In this document: one piece after another, positions 34,327-46,396 of the stretch
How the letters are laid out: each line of letters begins with the position of its first letter
Numbering within the stretch: position 1 is the first letter of the stretch
Origin: Phyto melanocephala
Lineage: Eukaryota; Arthropoda; Insecta; Diptera; Rhinophoridae
Direction of reading: 5' to 3'
DNA length: 64,000 nucleotides
NCBI GenBank assembly: GCA_941918925.1
Contig: OW799237.1
Span: 57,769,997-57,833,996, forward strand
The notes under the pieces: model-generated
What the model was told of the DNA's origin: nothing
The model's input: only the letters and a program-made list of their open reading frames with translations
The model's database searches: none
Program-made: the position numbers and the translations under genes

Positions 34327-34573
34327 CTGTGGCTTGGAGCTAAAAGGGCCAATGTCACTTTTTTGCTCTTTTGAGTAAATCATTGTATTAGGTTTGTTTT
34401 CTTGCTCTATTTCACTATGGTAGAACAGCTAAAGTCATACTTAACCCAGAACAGCTTCATAAATAAAATGCTGGCCAATGTCACTATGAAAGCATATATA
34501 AAAGTTAAAGTTCAATTCAAATTTTCTCAAAAGTAAATTTTTTGACATTGACCCTTTTAGCTCTAAGCCACAG
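34327..34573. mobile_element. 247-bp MITE with about 50-bp inverted repeats
   Basis: The left arm CTGTGGCTTGGAGCTAAAAG, continuing GGGCCAATGTCA, is matched inverted by the right arm ending GCTCTAAGCCACAG. ATTT sits directly outside both ends (34323-34326; 34574-34577) and may be a 4-bp target duplication, though it is A/T-rich and could be chance. No coding content. The parent superfamily is not identifiable. Confidence 0.6.
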
Positions 34574-34577
34574 ATTT

Positions 34578-35569
34578 ATAAAAATATCAAGACTTTGAAT
34601 TGGAAAAAAAATTCCTAGATTTGTTAAATATAATTCAGATAGAAAAGTTTTATTTTCTAAAAGAAAAAAGCTTAATGCAGTAATGATGTGCTACGAAAAA
34701 TGCATATTGGGTAGATATACATGTAAAAGCCAACATAGATATACATATAAATATTTGGGTTACCACAAAAAACGTGCGATAGGTATTTATTACAGCGATG
34801 TTGTAAAATGTAATGAGCTTTTACACTTTAGTTTATGTACATTTGTATCCATGCACATATAGCATTTGTTAACACATAAACACACGCAGTCGTGCATTTT
34901 CAAATACTTATAGCGAGGATACTAATAACTACTATTTAAAATGTTTTCGTCCGAGCATAGTAGTTAGGTATGTATTCTGTGTAGCATACAAACAAAATTC
35001 ATGCAGTAGACTTGAAACGTGAATAAATAGTTTTAAATATCGCTCACCGACTGTAAGAATGACACAATTCAAAATTCACTTTTTATTTTATTGATTGAAA
35101 TCTTAAGATTGTATGTATTGTATACATTATTAGAATAATTATATATGCTATTCACATATGTTTAAATAAGCATACTATTTTTAATAACATTGTTACGTTT
35201 ATACCTTTTATTAGCGAAGATTAATTTTTTTCTTAAATAGACCGAATTGCATTTAATTGTAATTAATAATTAGCACTTTTGCAATTTACGTTATAAAAGT
35301 TAATTATTTATTTCAAACCCAATTATCTATTACAACGGTTCATTTACTATTCCACTATTATTTAATTCAAGTTGTTATTCACTGTCTTATGAACAACAAC
35401 TACAACTGGCTGTAGTTTCTTTAATATTTGTGTTGTTATACCCGATCAAGAGTTTTCCAAAAGAGATAGATATTCTAGAAAAATTTAATTTATGCGATAC
35501 AAAGTGTACGTGTTTTTATGATTTGAATGTTAAATTTAAATAAGATGAAATATAATTTTAAAAATGTAA
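34578..35569. other. AT-rich DNA without recognised gene
   Basis: No recognisable feature. Confidence 0.45.
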
Positions 35570-35990
35570 ATGCACGGCTGTGTGGCACGTAGCGCCATGA
35601 TGTAAAAACCAAATGTTGCCAATATGCTCCTCAAAAATTTTTGTGAACAAATATTCGTACAACATGGCCGGATAACGATCGCCATTGACTACGGCCACTC
35701 CTTTCTCAAAAAATGGCACAATTATGCCTCTGAACCAAAATCAGCACCAAACCACCAATGTATGCGTGCGGGTTTTCTGTGCCCCAAATGCGACAATTTT
35801 GCTTGCTTACATACCCGACAAGATCAAAATGAGCGTCATCTGAAAAGATGATTTTTTCGGCAAAATCGGCCATAGTATTGTCGTAATATTTCCCAGCGTT
35901 GTTTAAGCATATACACAACCATATTCGTTCAGCAGAAGGATAAAACTAATTATCTGTCAAATCAGACATAAGCCAAGTGTTACCATTCAC
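35570..35990 (-). pseudogene. Mariner-like transposase remnant
   Basis: The reverse strand reads MADFAEKIIFSDDAHFDLVG, then YVSKQNCRIWGTENPHAYI. This is the first-aspartate block of the same broad transposase group as 23376-24077 (compare FSDEAHFWLNGFVNKQNCHIW). The next part is frameshifted, with VVWCWFW-like and VNGDRYPAM-like remnants toward 35660. A GCACGTAGCGCCAT stretch at 35586, also present at 23694, corresponds to the second-aspartate region. Only about one third of a gene remains, without ends. Confidence 0.6.
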
Positions 35991-37199
35991 GAAATAAGCA
36001 CTAGTAAAAAAAAATGTTAGATGGCGGACCCTTTATTTATTAATAACACTTTACCTTAAACCAAAGAAGCCAATTTCGAGTTGTGTCATTATTGTAGCCG
36101 ATAAGCGATAGTGTTTGTTACACTTATTTCTGCACATACTAACAAATGTATATGTTTATTGTTGGGTAACTGAATTTTGCAAATGTTCAAATACTTATTG
36201 ATGTTGCTAGTTGTGGCGAATTGGAAATTGTAATAGTCATCCCTTAGGCAGACATCATGCAATTGTGCATGTAACATAAAATGGCACAATTTTAAAAAAC
36301 TAAATAAACTCTTAGTAAAATAAAAAGTTTTTTACAAACAAAATAAATCATTTTGAAAATTTAGAAATTTCAAAATTAAATGGGGATATAATTTTACAGC
36401 TTATGCGCTTAACAGATACTGATAACATACAAATAAATATCCCTGAATATTGTATAAAACTTTATTTCTGGTAAACAATATCATTGGTGGCTTCATAAGA
36501 TATGCTTTCATGTCATATGTTCCGAAATTAACAATAAATTTCGAATATTGCTGTTGCATTTCAAACGTAAAAAACGTTATTCTTTAATAAGAAGGCTTTT
36601 ATGCAATACTTATTGCGTCGCCATAACCATTTAAACACCTTCATCGACCGACTTAGAGATGGAAGTCGAGCCGAAGATTTTTCCACACATTTAGCAAAAC
36701 AATCTAAAGGAATATAAAATTTTTTATGTTGATGACTCTAAAAGGATGTTCAATTATTTTTATATTTAAAACTAAAAAATATTTGACTTCTAGAAACATA
36801 CGAATAAATTTTTTTACACTTTTTAATATTTTGTTACATTTTACTTATGATTACCTCAAGTATGGCAAAAATTAATATCGAATTTTCTGAAAAAATTACT
36901 TTTTAGTGATGTTCTTTTATGCGATCTTCGGCTTCATCTTTGCGATTTACCCTCAATCGGAAAAGGTTACACAGACTTAACTAAATAACTTGAACAATTT
37001 TTGTATAATTACTTACGTACAAAGCTGAGATACTTGTAATATATAGACCGACAATAACAACCGATTAAACAAACAATCTTTAAAGTGTTTGAAATATAAT
37101 ATGATTAGAAGCCAGTTTGTTTACGAAACTAACAGTTCAGTATGTTATTTAGAGTTAAAAAAAACAATTTGTTTGGATGAAATTACGAAGATTACTTTT
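35991..37199. other. AT-rich DNA with one short coding-like frame
   Basis: The only item is the 48-codon open stretch at 36571-36717, listed separately. Nothing else recognised. Confidence 0.4.
36571..36717 (+). other. Short coding-like frame, unidentified
   Basis: Open for 48 codons after a stop. It reads MQYLLRRHNHLNTFIDRLRD then GSRAEDFSTHLAKQSKGI from an internal Met at 36601. The mixed charged/hydrophobic composition stands out from the Lys/Phe/Ile-rich noise around it and suggests a fragment of a real protein, possibly a transposon. I do not recognise the family. Confidence 0.25.
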
Positions 37200-37890
37200 C
37201 ATATATCGGGATTAGAGACAACAAATGATCGAAAATGACTTTGTTGATTTTCCATGAAGATTAGAACACTTTTACATACGGTGAACCAGTTTTTGAAGCA
37301 GTTTTTCCATTTCGATTGAGGTGCCTTCAAAACATGCATTTTGAACGCATTTCAGATGAATTTTGTAGGGTTTTTAACATCTTGGAAGACTCATGCGGTC
37401 AACTGATATTTACGCGTAGATCCACGATTCGTCATCTGTCACGATGTCATACACATGTTTTGAAGCACCGCGATACTGTTTTTTTTTAACATTTCTTGCG
37501 ACTAATTGACACTAGTTTTTTTTTTTTGGCAATTATCAAATTATGTGCAATCTAACGTAAAGAAATCTTTTTACAGCCCAATGTGCATGCTATTTCTACT
37601 AATATTTATTTAAGGTTGCCTGAATATCACGTTTAGTGACAACGATCTCGCAGTATTATTTCATGCACAGCAACTTTGTCGTTGAGTGAACAACGGCCAT
37701 GATTGAACTTAGTGTACCATCGATAAACACTGGTCGGTGCTTTATTGCTTAAAACCGAATTGAGTTCAGATACACTGTTGTTGATTTAACCCACGTTAAA
37801 AATTGTTACAACTAGTCGCACAAATATATTTGCGAAATGAATTTTTAATGTTACTGAAAACAACTTAAATAACGTTCGTACGTCAAAACA
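37200..37890 (-). pseudogene. Tc1/mariner transposase remnant
   Basis: Reverse-strand blocks are in gene order. SVYRWYTKFNHGRCSLNDK lies near 37740 (N-terminal KAPSSATVYRWFNEFKRGRTSL-type segment). VTDDESWI (first aspartate, GDETWIY type) is near 37430, and EAPQSKWKNCFKNWFTVCKS near 37310 (C-terminal WFxRMQKCI type). Frameshifts separate the blocks, and the second and third aspartate regions are lost or unrecognisable. The minus-strand 5' end may reach GACGTACGAACGTT near 37880, a possible TIR. This is a different family from the DD41D element at 23270. Confidence 0.6.
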
Positions 37891-39721
37891 CTCTGAGTAT
37901 GTATTTATTGAAAATGTCAAATCTTACTATAGGATCTCGATTTTGCTAATTTCTTTTACTACAAGATATATTGATACAAAATTTAAGAGTGTAATCATTG
38001 CAAAAGCATTTTTAACATTAAATATATATATTTTCAAAATATCTTGTGTGCATTTTCGAAAGCTTATTGAATATTGTTATACAGCTATAAAATCCAGCAT
38101 TGAAATAAACTGGATTATATTTACATTAAATGTGGTTTCCTTTGAAATTAATCGATTTAAAACAATAATTCAAGCTTTTTTAAATAAAGGACAAATGTTT
38201 TTTATAGCTTAAAGTTTCGAACTATGCCGTGGAGAAATCATATCAACGTTTTTAGTAGAACTCGTAAAAACGTTTATTTATATTTCGCTTTCAGTTTTTA
38301 TACTTTCCTATTTTCAGTTACAAAAGGTCGTTACTTAAATTTATCTTTTCCAGTGTGATTACTAAAAGATTTGTACATCGTTAAAAACATCTGATGGCAA
38401 GCAAAAGAGTTTTCGAAATCATGTTAAATGCTTAAATCAAGCCGTAAATAAAATACGTTCCAAGCACGCACACACACCACCAGAACAAATTTAAAAAAAC
38501 GAACTACCAAAATTGTTTCTTTCTATTCCAAGTGGTGTAAGTAAGTAATATTTATGTCGTAATAATAGATTGATTATTTTACAAGTAGCCCATTCACAGA
38601 CTTGTACATATACACATGCAAACAAAATAAATATCATACTGTTAGGCTGTCAGTAAATCTTGATACACAGATATGTATGCAAGTCATTCAGTCAATCAAC
38701 ATACCACACCTTTTGGGAATTATGTGAAAATTTATTTGCCTTGTTAGCAAAATGAGTAAAAGGAGCAGCAAGAGCAACCACAGCATCAGCAATAATAACG
38801 ACAGCAGTAAAACAAAACGGAAACAACCAAAACTCTTAAATTATAATTTTGTTTCTATTTTTGAAACTATGCTCCTATTAGGGCATTTCTGTTGAAAACG
38901 GTAGTTGAGTTAAGTGAAGTGGCTTTCTTAGTTGTTCATCATTTTTAAATCAATGACAATTCTGATGACAGCCATCAATTCAGATGAGTTTGTTATATCC
39001 TTCTTTTATCATAACAAAATGTTCAGTTTACTATTAAAAGTAAAAATAAGTTGCAACAATTGGGCTTGAATCTTTGTCTTCTTTTGGTGCTTTCCTATAC
39101 AAGTCTTTATATAAGTGTATGGAATTGTTTTTGTTTTTTTTTTTTTTTTAAGAGACAGTTGGGATTACTTTAACGGTTGGTTTTTGTTTAAAAAGGGCTT
39201 TTTGAAATTGAATGGGAGGAAAGGAAGGAAGTGTATTTTTATTTTTGTCTGTTTTTTGTGTATTTTACGATTTTGCATTTCGATAATAATAAAATTCAAT
39301 GAAATGTTATATCTGGTTGTTTGATTTGCTGTTACCAGGTCATAACTAAGGTAAGTCATTCTAACCAACTCCCACCAACACATCATGCTGTTATTGATTT
39401 TGTGGTAAAATAAAAAAAAAATTACCATCTCCCTTTATTAAAAACGCTGTTTTTCAAAATCATTGAAATTGTTTTGATTTCATACTGTTTCCGCTTCGTT
39501 TTTTTTTTCTCTATTTCATATTTACAAACTTACATGCACAGCCATACATACCGTTGGTCTCAAGTAGAAAAGTTCTAACTTAAATTGTTGCAGCTTTACA
39601 GTAGAAGGTAATAATGTACTAAATGCAAGTTGTATTATTTTCTTTTGTATAATTGCTTTTACTAGCGTTAACTTTTACAAATGAAAAATATGAGTTAGCG
39701 CCTTTACATACTTGTATTATT
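37891..39721. other. AT-rich DNA without recognised gene
   Basis: CAG/CAA-rich sequence at 38758-38815 (AGCAGCAAGAGCAACCACAG) is the only compositional change. Frames at 37943-38212 and 39115-39428 show no motif. Confidence 0.45.
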
Positions 39722-40510
39722 TTACACCCTTCATCTGAGGCGCCAAAGGTATGTATGTACGTATAGGTTTGCCATTCCATTTGAATTTTCTACAACATTC
39801 TTTTTAATTACATAAAGTATAACTTTTTCAAAGCTTATGAATAAGATATATTTCCGTGCTATAATCGGGATTAACTTTTTAAGGCCCCAGCACGTTGCAT
39901 AGTCCTATTAGTGGTATAAAACTTTTACATATGTCTGGAAATAGATCGCAATTGAATACCAGCGTAATGGTCTCTTAGCTGAGATTTAAAAAAAAAAACC
40001 GTATTTTTTTCACAAAAACTAAAACTTTCATCCTTTGGATAATTTATAGACACGTTGGCATAGTTGTAGTCGTAGTCTTGATAATTATTTCAGGAATATG
40101 TTAAAAATCGATTTAAAACTAAACATATATAAGCGTAAAAAATATAACTGTTTTGATGTTTTTAAAAAAAATTAATAAATGCAAATTGATTTTTTGCCGA
40201 AAGTCGAAACAAGGTTGTCAAGTAAAAGAGAACAGTGCACTATAAATAATTCAAAATCCATAACGTTCGCTACGACAAAATGATGGGTCATTTTGTTTAT
40301 CCTACCCCATCAATATAGTATCAAATAAAAGGTCTTGGCTAGAGCAATGTATAATACAAAAAAATCTCTTGGTTTATGATTATGACGTTCGAAATAAAAG
40401 GGCTTACAATATTATATATGAAATCTATGCTATACTACAATGAAGTCATTATTCGAGTACGTGATGGTGAAGGGTATCAAAGACTTGAAAACGGCAATCT
40501 TACTTGTTTT
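39722..40510 (+). mobile_element. DINE-1-like repeat, diverged subfamily
   Basis: The 5' end is TTACACCCTTCATCTGAGG, followed by GTTTGCCATTCCATTTGAAT and ACATAAAGTATAACTTTTTC. No intact GTCCGTC box remains. TATCAAATAAAAGGTCTTGG (40319) and the GTGATGGTGAAGGGTATCAA (40462) to CTTACTTG 3' end relate it to the copies at 20812 and 23010. The 3' hairpin has decayed. Confidence 0.5.
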
Positions 40511-41723
40511 TTTTTTATTCGACTGTACCTTTATAATTTGAGCATTTTATTGGCCTAAAGAAAAAATCAACAAACAAATAAATAAAATATTTCTACATTT
40601 GTAGTCCTTTTTTTCTTCAAACATTAAATACATTAATGTGCAAAAATGGGATTATGACCGGCTACATCTCCTAGAGTATGTAACATTTTACGATCTGGTT
40701 TGTAACTTTATGGTTTGTTGTACGTTTTTTAGGTTTGAGTTTGTACACATTCCTCTTTTGATTTTAAACATTCGTTAAACAATATCTGTTACCTTTTTAT
40801 CTTTTTTTTTATTATTTATTACGTTTTATTTGTTTTATTTGTTTTGGAAAATTTATTCAAAGACTTTTCATACAAATGTAGTTCTTATAATTTTATTTTA
40901 TTTTAAATGTTAAATTTTATGAAAATACTTTCATCTACATGCAATTTTATGGCAGCAAAAAGAATTGTAAGTATTTACAGAAATAAAAACGATGTTAAAA
41001 TTCCTATAAATTTTAAAGTAAGTGGTTACCTTGGGAGAACATATGGAGCTTAAGTAAGTACTAAAAGAATTTGTTTTTCTAAACTTTTATTTCTATTTTT
41101 GAAAAATTTTATGAAAGAAATTTTAATTGCTGAAAAATTAGATAATTTAAAATATTTTCTAAATTATTTAATTTGAAAGTTACTTGTTGAAGGTTGCCCT
41201 TTTTTGAGACATGTTCCTGGCATTGTTAAAAATTCTTATTTCTAATTTTTCTATAAATTTGGATTCTCTATTTACGTATGAAATAGAGTTTTAATGATTT
41301 TTAAGTGGTCGTTTCTAAGATTTCTAGGAGGATGGTGCTAATCACGTGTTGTTCAATTTAACATTACATTTATTTATAACAGCACAACGATTTTATTCTT
41401 TTTATTTTGAGAACTTAAACTAAAACTATTATGACGGAGTTGGTAGTTTATTGTTAGCTCTTTTTTGTTTTGAAAATAACCAAATACTAATTGAGATCGT
41501 CTTAAAAAAATTTATTTTTTTTATTGATTCTATTAAATCGTCATTATTAAACTTATTTTTTTTTTGTAAATATTAATTCTTAAGCACTTCATAATATTCA
41601 TAAAGAAAATTTTCTATTTAAATTTCTCGCTTTTTTTATTTAAAATAAATTTTAATCCAGTGAATAATCATTCAAAGTAGAAATAAAAGTGAATATACAA
41701 TTTTAAGCACCTCCGTATTTTAA
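40511..41723. other. AT-rich DNA without recognised gene
   Basis: Nothing recognised. Long T-rich tracts. Confidence 0.45.
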
Positions 41724-41978
41724 AAAATCCAACGTATATTCAGGCCTGACAAAATATTTAGCATAAGTCATTGGATTTCCACCCACTTAATACCCATCCA
41801 GTTGGAGATACATAGAGTTAAGTCATCCAACGACATTAGCATAATGGCCATCGACAGGAATTCCAAACTGCTGAATAACGATATACGAATTTTGGGACAC
41901 AGAAAAAGCGAAATAAAACATATTACAAATGAAGTAAATGATTGGAACCACGTTCTTGTGGCCATATGTTCCTTATAG
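41724..41978 (+). other. Coding-like open frame, unidentified
   Basis: 84 codons lie between stops with no start codon before codon 54. The translation includes IQLEIHRVKSSNDISIMAID, then RNSKLLNNDIRILGHRKSEI and KHITNEVNDWNHVL. Balanced composition and G/C in codon positions unlike the surrounding DNA suggest a fragment of a former gene. No family recognised. The opposite strand is also open (41768-41965), so the coding strand is not certain. Confidence 0.25.
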
Positions 41979-42451
41979 GACCTACTGAATGTAAAATATG
42001 TAAGTATGTGTATAATTTAAATGAAGAAAATTTTCTTTTTCGATTTCTGTTTTTCAAAATTTCAATCGATAATCAATCAAACCATAAATAATTGTAAATT
42101 TTGATTTACGTTATGCTAAAACCTACTACATAATCGAAGAGCAACATACTATGATTGAATTGTATGATTGTGGTTAAAACATATAATGGTTGCCAGTTAT
42201 CATTTTTATGTTTAATTAAAGTATCACTCAATAATCATATATATGACTACAATTGAAATCAACAATCTCTGCATTTTTACCGCAAATTATTGCCATTTGC
42301 TGTAACATACACATATTGATTGTACTTACCAATTTAATTGCAATTTTTATACCAATAGTTTTTTATATTTTCTCGTTTATTTATAAATTTTCCTTAAGTT
42401 TTTAAAATTTTTGTTAATTTTTTTTTTGGCATCTTAAACTTTTACAATAAT

Positions 42452-42778
42452 AAGAAGTAACAGTGCTATATTCGGCCGGGCCGAATCTTTTTTACCCTTC
42501 ACAACGTGTAGTCATGCAATAACAATTGTTTATATCACCATTCATATCATATAAAATACGTACATACTTGTAAAAACCATACCAAAAAAAAATTACAAAA
42601 AAAAATTAAAAAAAAAATGTTTGAAAAGACGGACAGACGGTCATGGCTTAATCGACTCCTCTATTCATAAGCTTTCAGTAAATATATACTTTATGGGGTC
42701 GAAAATGAAAATTGTAGAAATTACAAACGGAATGACAAAGCTATATATACCCTTATGCACCACAGGTGAAGGGTATAG
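42452..42778 (-). mobile_element. DINE-1-like repeat, short internally deleted copy
   Basis: The 3' hairpin CGGCCGGGCCG is at 42473-42485, followed by TTACCCTTCACAACGTGTAG. After about 100 bp it jumps straight to AAGACGGACAGACGG (42628), then TATATACTTTATGGGGTCGA and the 5' TATACCCTTATGCACCACAG at 42748. The body between is missing, leaving 330 bp. Confidence 0.7.
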
Positions 42779-43129
42779 TAATTTATACAGCAAGAAGAAA
42801 AAAAGTTGAAATAAAATTATTTAAAAAAAAATCATACCTTGATTAATTTGTAATAATACTGTTGTCTCACCTAATTTTTAAGATTATTTGTGATTTTTAA
42901 TGATTTTGAATATAATGTTATTTTTGTCAAATTAATTTTTTTAAATCATACAATTTTTAAATGATAACCATTTTGAAATTTTTAAGAAAAGTAACATTAA
43001 ATGATACTGTTCAAACAAGTGCTTGATTGTCGTGACAAAATATATGATGAAATGAAACGAAAATAACTATTACTTGTTTTCGACAACCAAATATTGTTAT
43101 AGAAACTAGAATATGACCGTCGTGATCAT

Positions 43130-43740
43130 GTCGTAACCATGGTTTTTCTTTGCGTGTATATAGCAGTGTATAGTAAATCGCTTCAAGATTTGGGCTTTCC
43201 TCTGGGACATTGTTCTGTGGAAAAAGAACCGTCACAATGTTTTGCATAGTTGGCGCATCCATTTTCCTAACAGAGTTTTTAGCTAGGAGTTTTTTTATGA
43301 CAAGCTTATATTCTGTACCCCAAGGATCCCGGTTTATGTCCTCTCAAAGTTCTTCCCACAATTGCCATTTACTGCTGAAAATAATAACTTGTAGTCTTTT
43401 TCTTGCCTCTCTGTTCTCATTTCTCTTTGTTTTTGCTTACCCTCGCCGACTTGCTCATCTTGCATCAGTTATGGCCTTACTCCACCAGTATACTTCCAAT
43501 GTAGGTTCGCACCAATTCTGGGCATAGATTTGTTGCATGCCATCTTGGTGGTCCTCATCACCTTATCTACTGTAGCCTTAGTGTTCCGAGAGAGTCCCAC
43601 TCTCCTGTCGATTTTGGCAATGAGCGTCGTCCTTTCCATTTTCCTAGCATTCCATATCCATTTACGGAAATCGCGCTCACTGCACCAAAGGAGTATAAAA
43701 TATACAGATGAGCGCTGCCTCATTTTGAATAGTTTCTTCT
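43130..43740 (-). pseudogene. LINE ORF2 fragment (endonuclease-RT linker)
   Basis: The reverse strand reads SERDFRKWIWNARKMERTTL, then IAKIDRRVGLSRNTKATVDK and VMRTTKMACNKSMPRIGANL. After frameshifts it continues MDAPTMQNIVTVLFPQNNVP, EESPNLEAI. In R1/I/Jockey-type LINEs an ACNxSMPR segment ends the endonuclease part, and an xxVxxLFP segment precedes the FTxEEL start of the reverse transcriptase. Both flanking domains are absent. Family uncertain. Confidence 0.5.
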
Positions 43741-43904
43741 TCTAATGCTCTCATCTCTAGTATAAATTCCTGCTTAATATGTCTGGTGTTAGGATACACG
43801 GATTCTTCTAAGAGGTTATGGGTGTATCTGGCATTCTTATTGTATGACCCAAAGCAAATTGTTTTTCCTCTACTAAATTAATAAGACTAAGTTTTGTTGT
43901 ATAG

Positions 43905-43945
43905 GAATACCAATAAATAAATAAATAAATAAAATAAATATAAAA
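43905..43945. repeat. AAAT simple repeat
   Basis: AAATAAATAAATAAATAAAA-type run. This may be the decayed tail of a retroelement, but no element is joined to it. Confidence 0.7.
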
Positions 43946-44229
43946 AGAGGAAAAACATATTAGTTACAGTTAACATTAATAATTTGGCAACAATGGAAAC
44001 ATATAAAGTAAATCACATAGTAAAAATATTTATTTTTCTTCCGTTTTGCATAAAAGACCGCCCGTACTAAATAATTTCGTAATAATACTGAAAACAGAGA
44101 CAATTAGAAGAAACTTTCTCCTGTAAAATTAGCTTTTATGCACTTACAAAATATTCGAAATCATTGGCAAATATAACAAGTAAGTAAGAGCCTAGATTTC
44201 ATGTAATACAAGCACTTTCATGTGATATC

Positions 44230-44660
44230 CATATTGTTGGGGTAAAACATTCGCTCCAAAATTTTGTTTCAAATGTCGTCTTAAATTCTGCATTTTTTAC
44301 AGTTAACTACATTGTATTGGTCAATAACTTTTTTTTTGATACTACCTATAGGTTTGCCGATTAGAAACCAATTTGTAAAAAATTTTTCAGGAATATCTTA
44401 TATCTCAGACAGTTATAAAGCAATTATGCTAATTTTTAATACCCAATTATTTCTGATATTTGGATACATTACGCAAGCCTTTCCGATTTTGGTGGCTTTA
44501 AAAAGTTGATTTCACCATACACACGGACAGACGGATAATGATTAATCGACTCACCTATTCATAAGCTTTCAGAAAATATACATCCTATGGGGTCGAATAT
44601 TGTTACACGGATTGATAAACATAAATATACCCTTTTACACTGTCGTGTGATTGGTTTAAT
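44230..44660 (-). mobile_element. DINE-1-like repeat, 5' part
   Basis: Reverse strand. The 5' end TATACCC is at 44625-44631, ATACATCCTATGGGGTCGAA at 44578 (the CCATAAAG box), and ACACACGGACAGACGGATAA at 44519. AATATCTTATATCTCAGACA (44391) matches GTCATATCTCAAACAG at 21452. The 3' half and hairpin are missing. Confidence 0.55.
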
Positions 44661-45231
44661 AAAGTGGAATAAGAGCGAAGATGAAATTAAAGATCAAAAC
44701 TGAAATAACACTTTCAAAATATGTTTAATATTTTGATAGGTCTAGGTCTAGACCAAAAAAAACTTACATAAAGAATAACTTTTTTATGTTCTGTAATGAT
44801 ATGAGTTCGCTCATATGAAGTTGTATTCTCTTTACACTGCCTTGTACTCGCTGTTTTTGCTATCATTTACCGTTTCTTTCTTTCATTGTCGTGTTCTGTT
44901 TTGATATTCTACTTTGTTTGAAAACAAGTAATGAGCGGAGACTTTTTAAATTTTACCCGTGGGAAACCGGGTCGGGTTTTTTACTTTATATATATTATTA
45001 ATTTTAAATTGTTGACGTTTTTTCTATATTTTATATATACCATCTTTTCGAGATTGTGCAAAATGTGTCATGAGGGGTTGTGACCAACATCATTATTTAA
45101 AAATAAAAGTTAATGGCCTTTGTAAATTTTTTTGCGTGAAATTAATTTTGTAAATATCATAATATGAATAATATTATAACTTTTTTTTATTATATTATAT
45201 TATTTATATTATAACTAATTTTTTGTATCGC

Positions 45232-45266
<35 letters not shown>

Positions 45267-46242
45267 TAATAATAATAATAATAAATAAAAATGTATGAAA
45301 ATATCCAGCTAAAACTTTGCTTTATTGGCAAATACTTATTTGATTACTTTTTGTTAGTTCATTTGTAACAGACGGCCATGATTTCTGGGAAAACTCAAAC
45401 AAGAAAAAAATTTGTTATTCGGTCGAAAAATAACTAGTTTAGTGTATATCTCTAATATTACTTGCAAACTAACTAGGCAAGTAAAAATTTTGCTGGATTT
45501 ATCTATCATTACGAATTGTTTTTATAGTCGATAAATTATTATTTAACACGTAAATAATTTAGAATAAATAAGAAATTTTAAAACTGTGTGTTTTTTATGC
45601 AGGGAAGAGTTAAATGTTAATAATCATTATGTATTCTAGTTTGTCTAGAGTTATTCGAAGAAATTCAAGAAAACATGCCAACAAATAATTAATTATTAGA
45701 AAACGAAAGAAATTGAAAAAGGTCAACTAATTTATTACGAACGCTGTATTTTGAAATGATTAAATTATGGTCTTGTTAACTTTAATCGACATACTTAACT
45801 ATCATATGTCTGGAATTATTCTACTGTATAACAGGGAGTCTAACTTTTCAAGTATTTACATATGTATGAATGTATTGATGGGGTACTATATCAAAAAACT
45901 TTAAGACAGAATGAATGAAAGAAGTTATTTAACGTTAAAAGTGTTGTCATAAAAGTAAATATAAAGACGATACTAATAAATAACGATTAACTACAAATAA
46001 ATTGGCTGCAATATATGTATCTATAACTGTCACAACATCTAGTTTTGACAATCGTTCCCATAGTAACAGTTGCTGTAAAAGTTATTGATATATTAACTCC
46101 TACACTAGTATACACCGGTGTTATCCTAACAAAACTCTCATTGCAAGACAAAATGTGACGGCGTATACAAAATACCAACTGATACAGATAAAGCTTTCCA
46201 CAACTACAGCTTAGCACCAGAGTCTGCCAATATGTACACTAA
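44661..46242. other. AT-rich DNA with AAT microsatellite
   Basis: No gene recognised; see the AAT repeat at 45232-45287. The frame at 45987-46217 has no motif. Confidence 0.45.
45232..45287. repeat. AAT microsatellite
   Basis: About 18 AAT units with one GAT interruption. Confidence 0.95.
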
Positions 46243-46396
46243 CAAGAAACACCATTATATTCGGCTGTGCCAAATCTTTAATACCCACCACCAATTTTGT
46301 GTATTTTTATAGCACAAAATTTATTTTTTGTTATTAACAGTAATCGCTATGGAATAATCTCTTTATACTAAAATCTGTATAATTTTCTTCGTTTAA

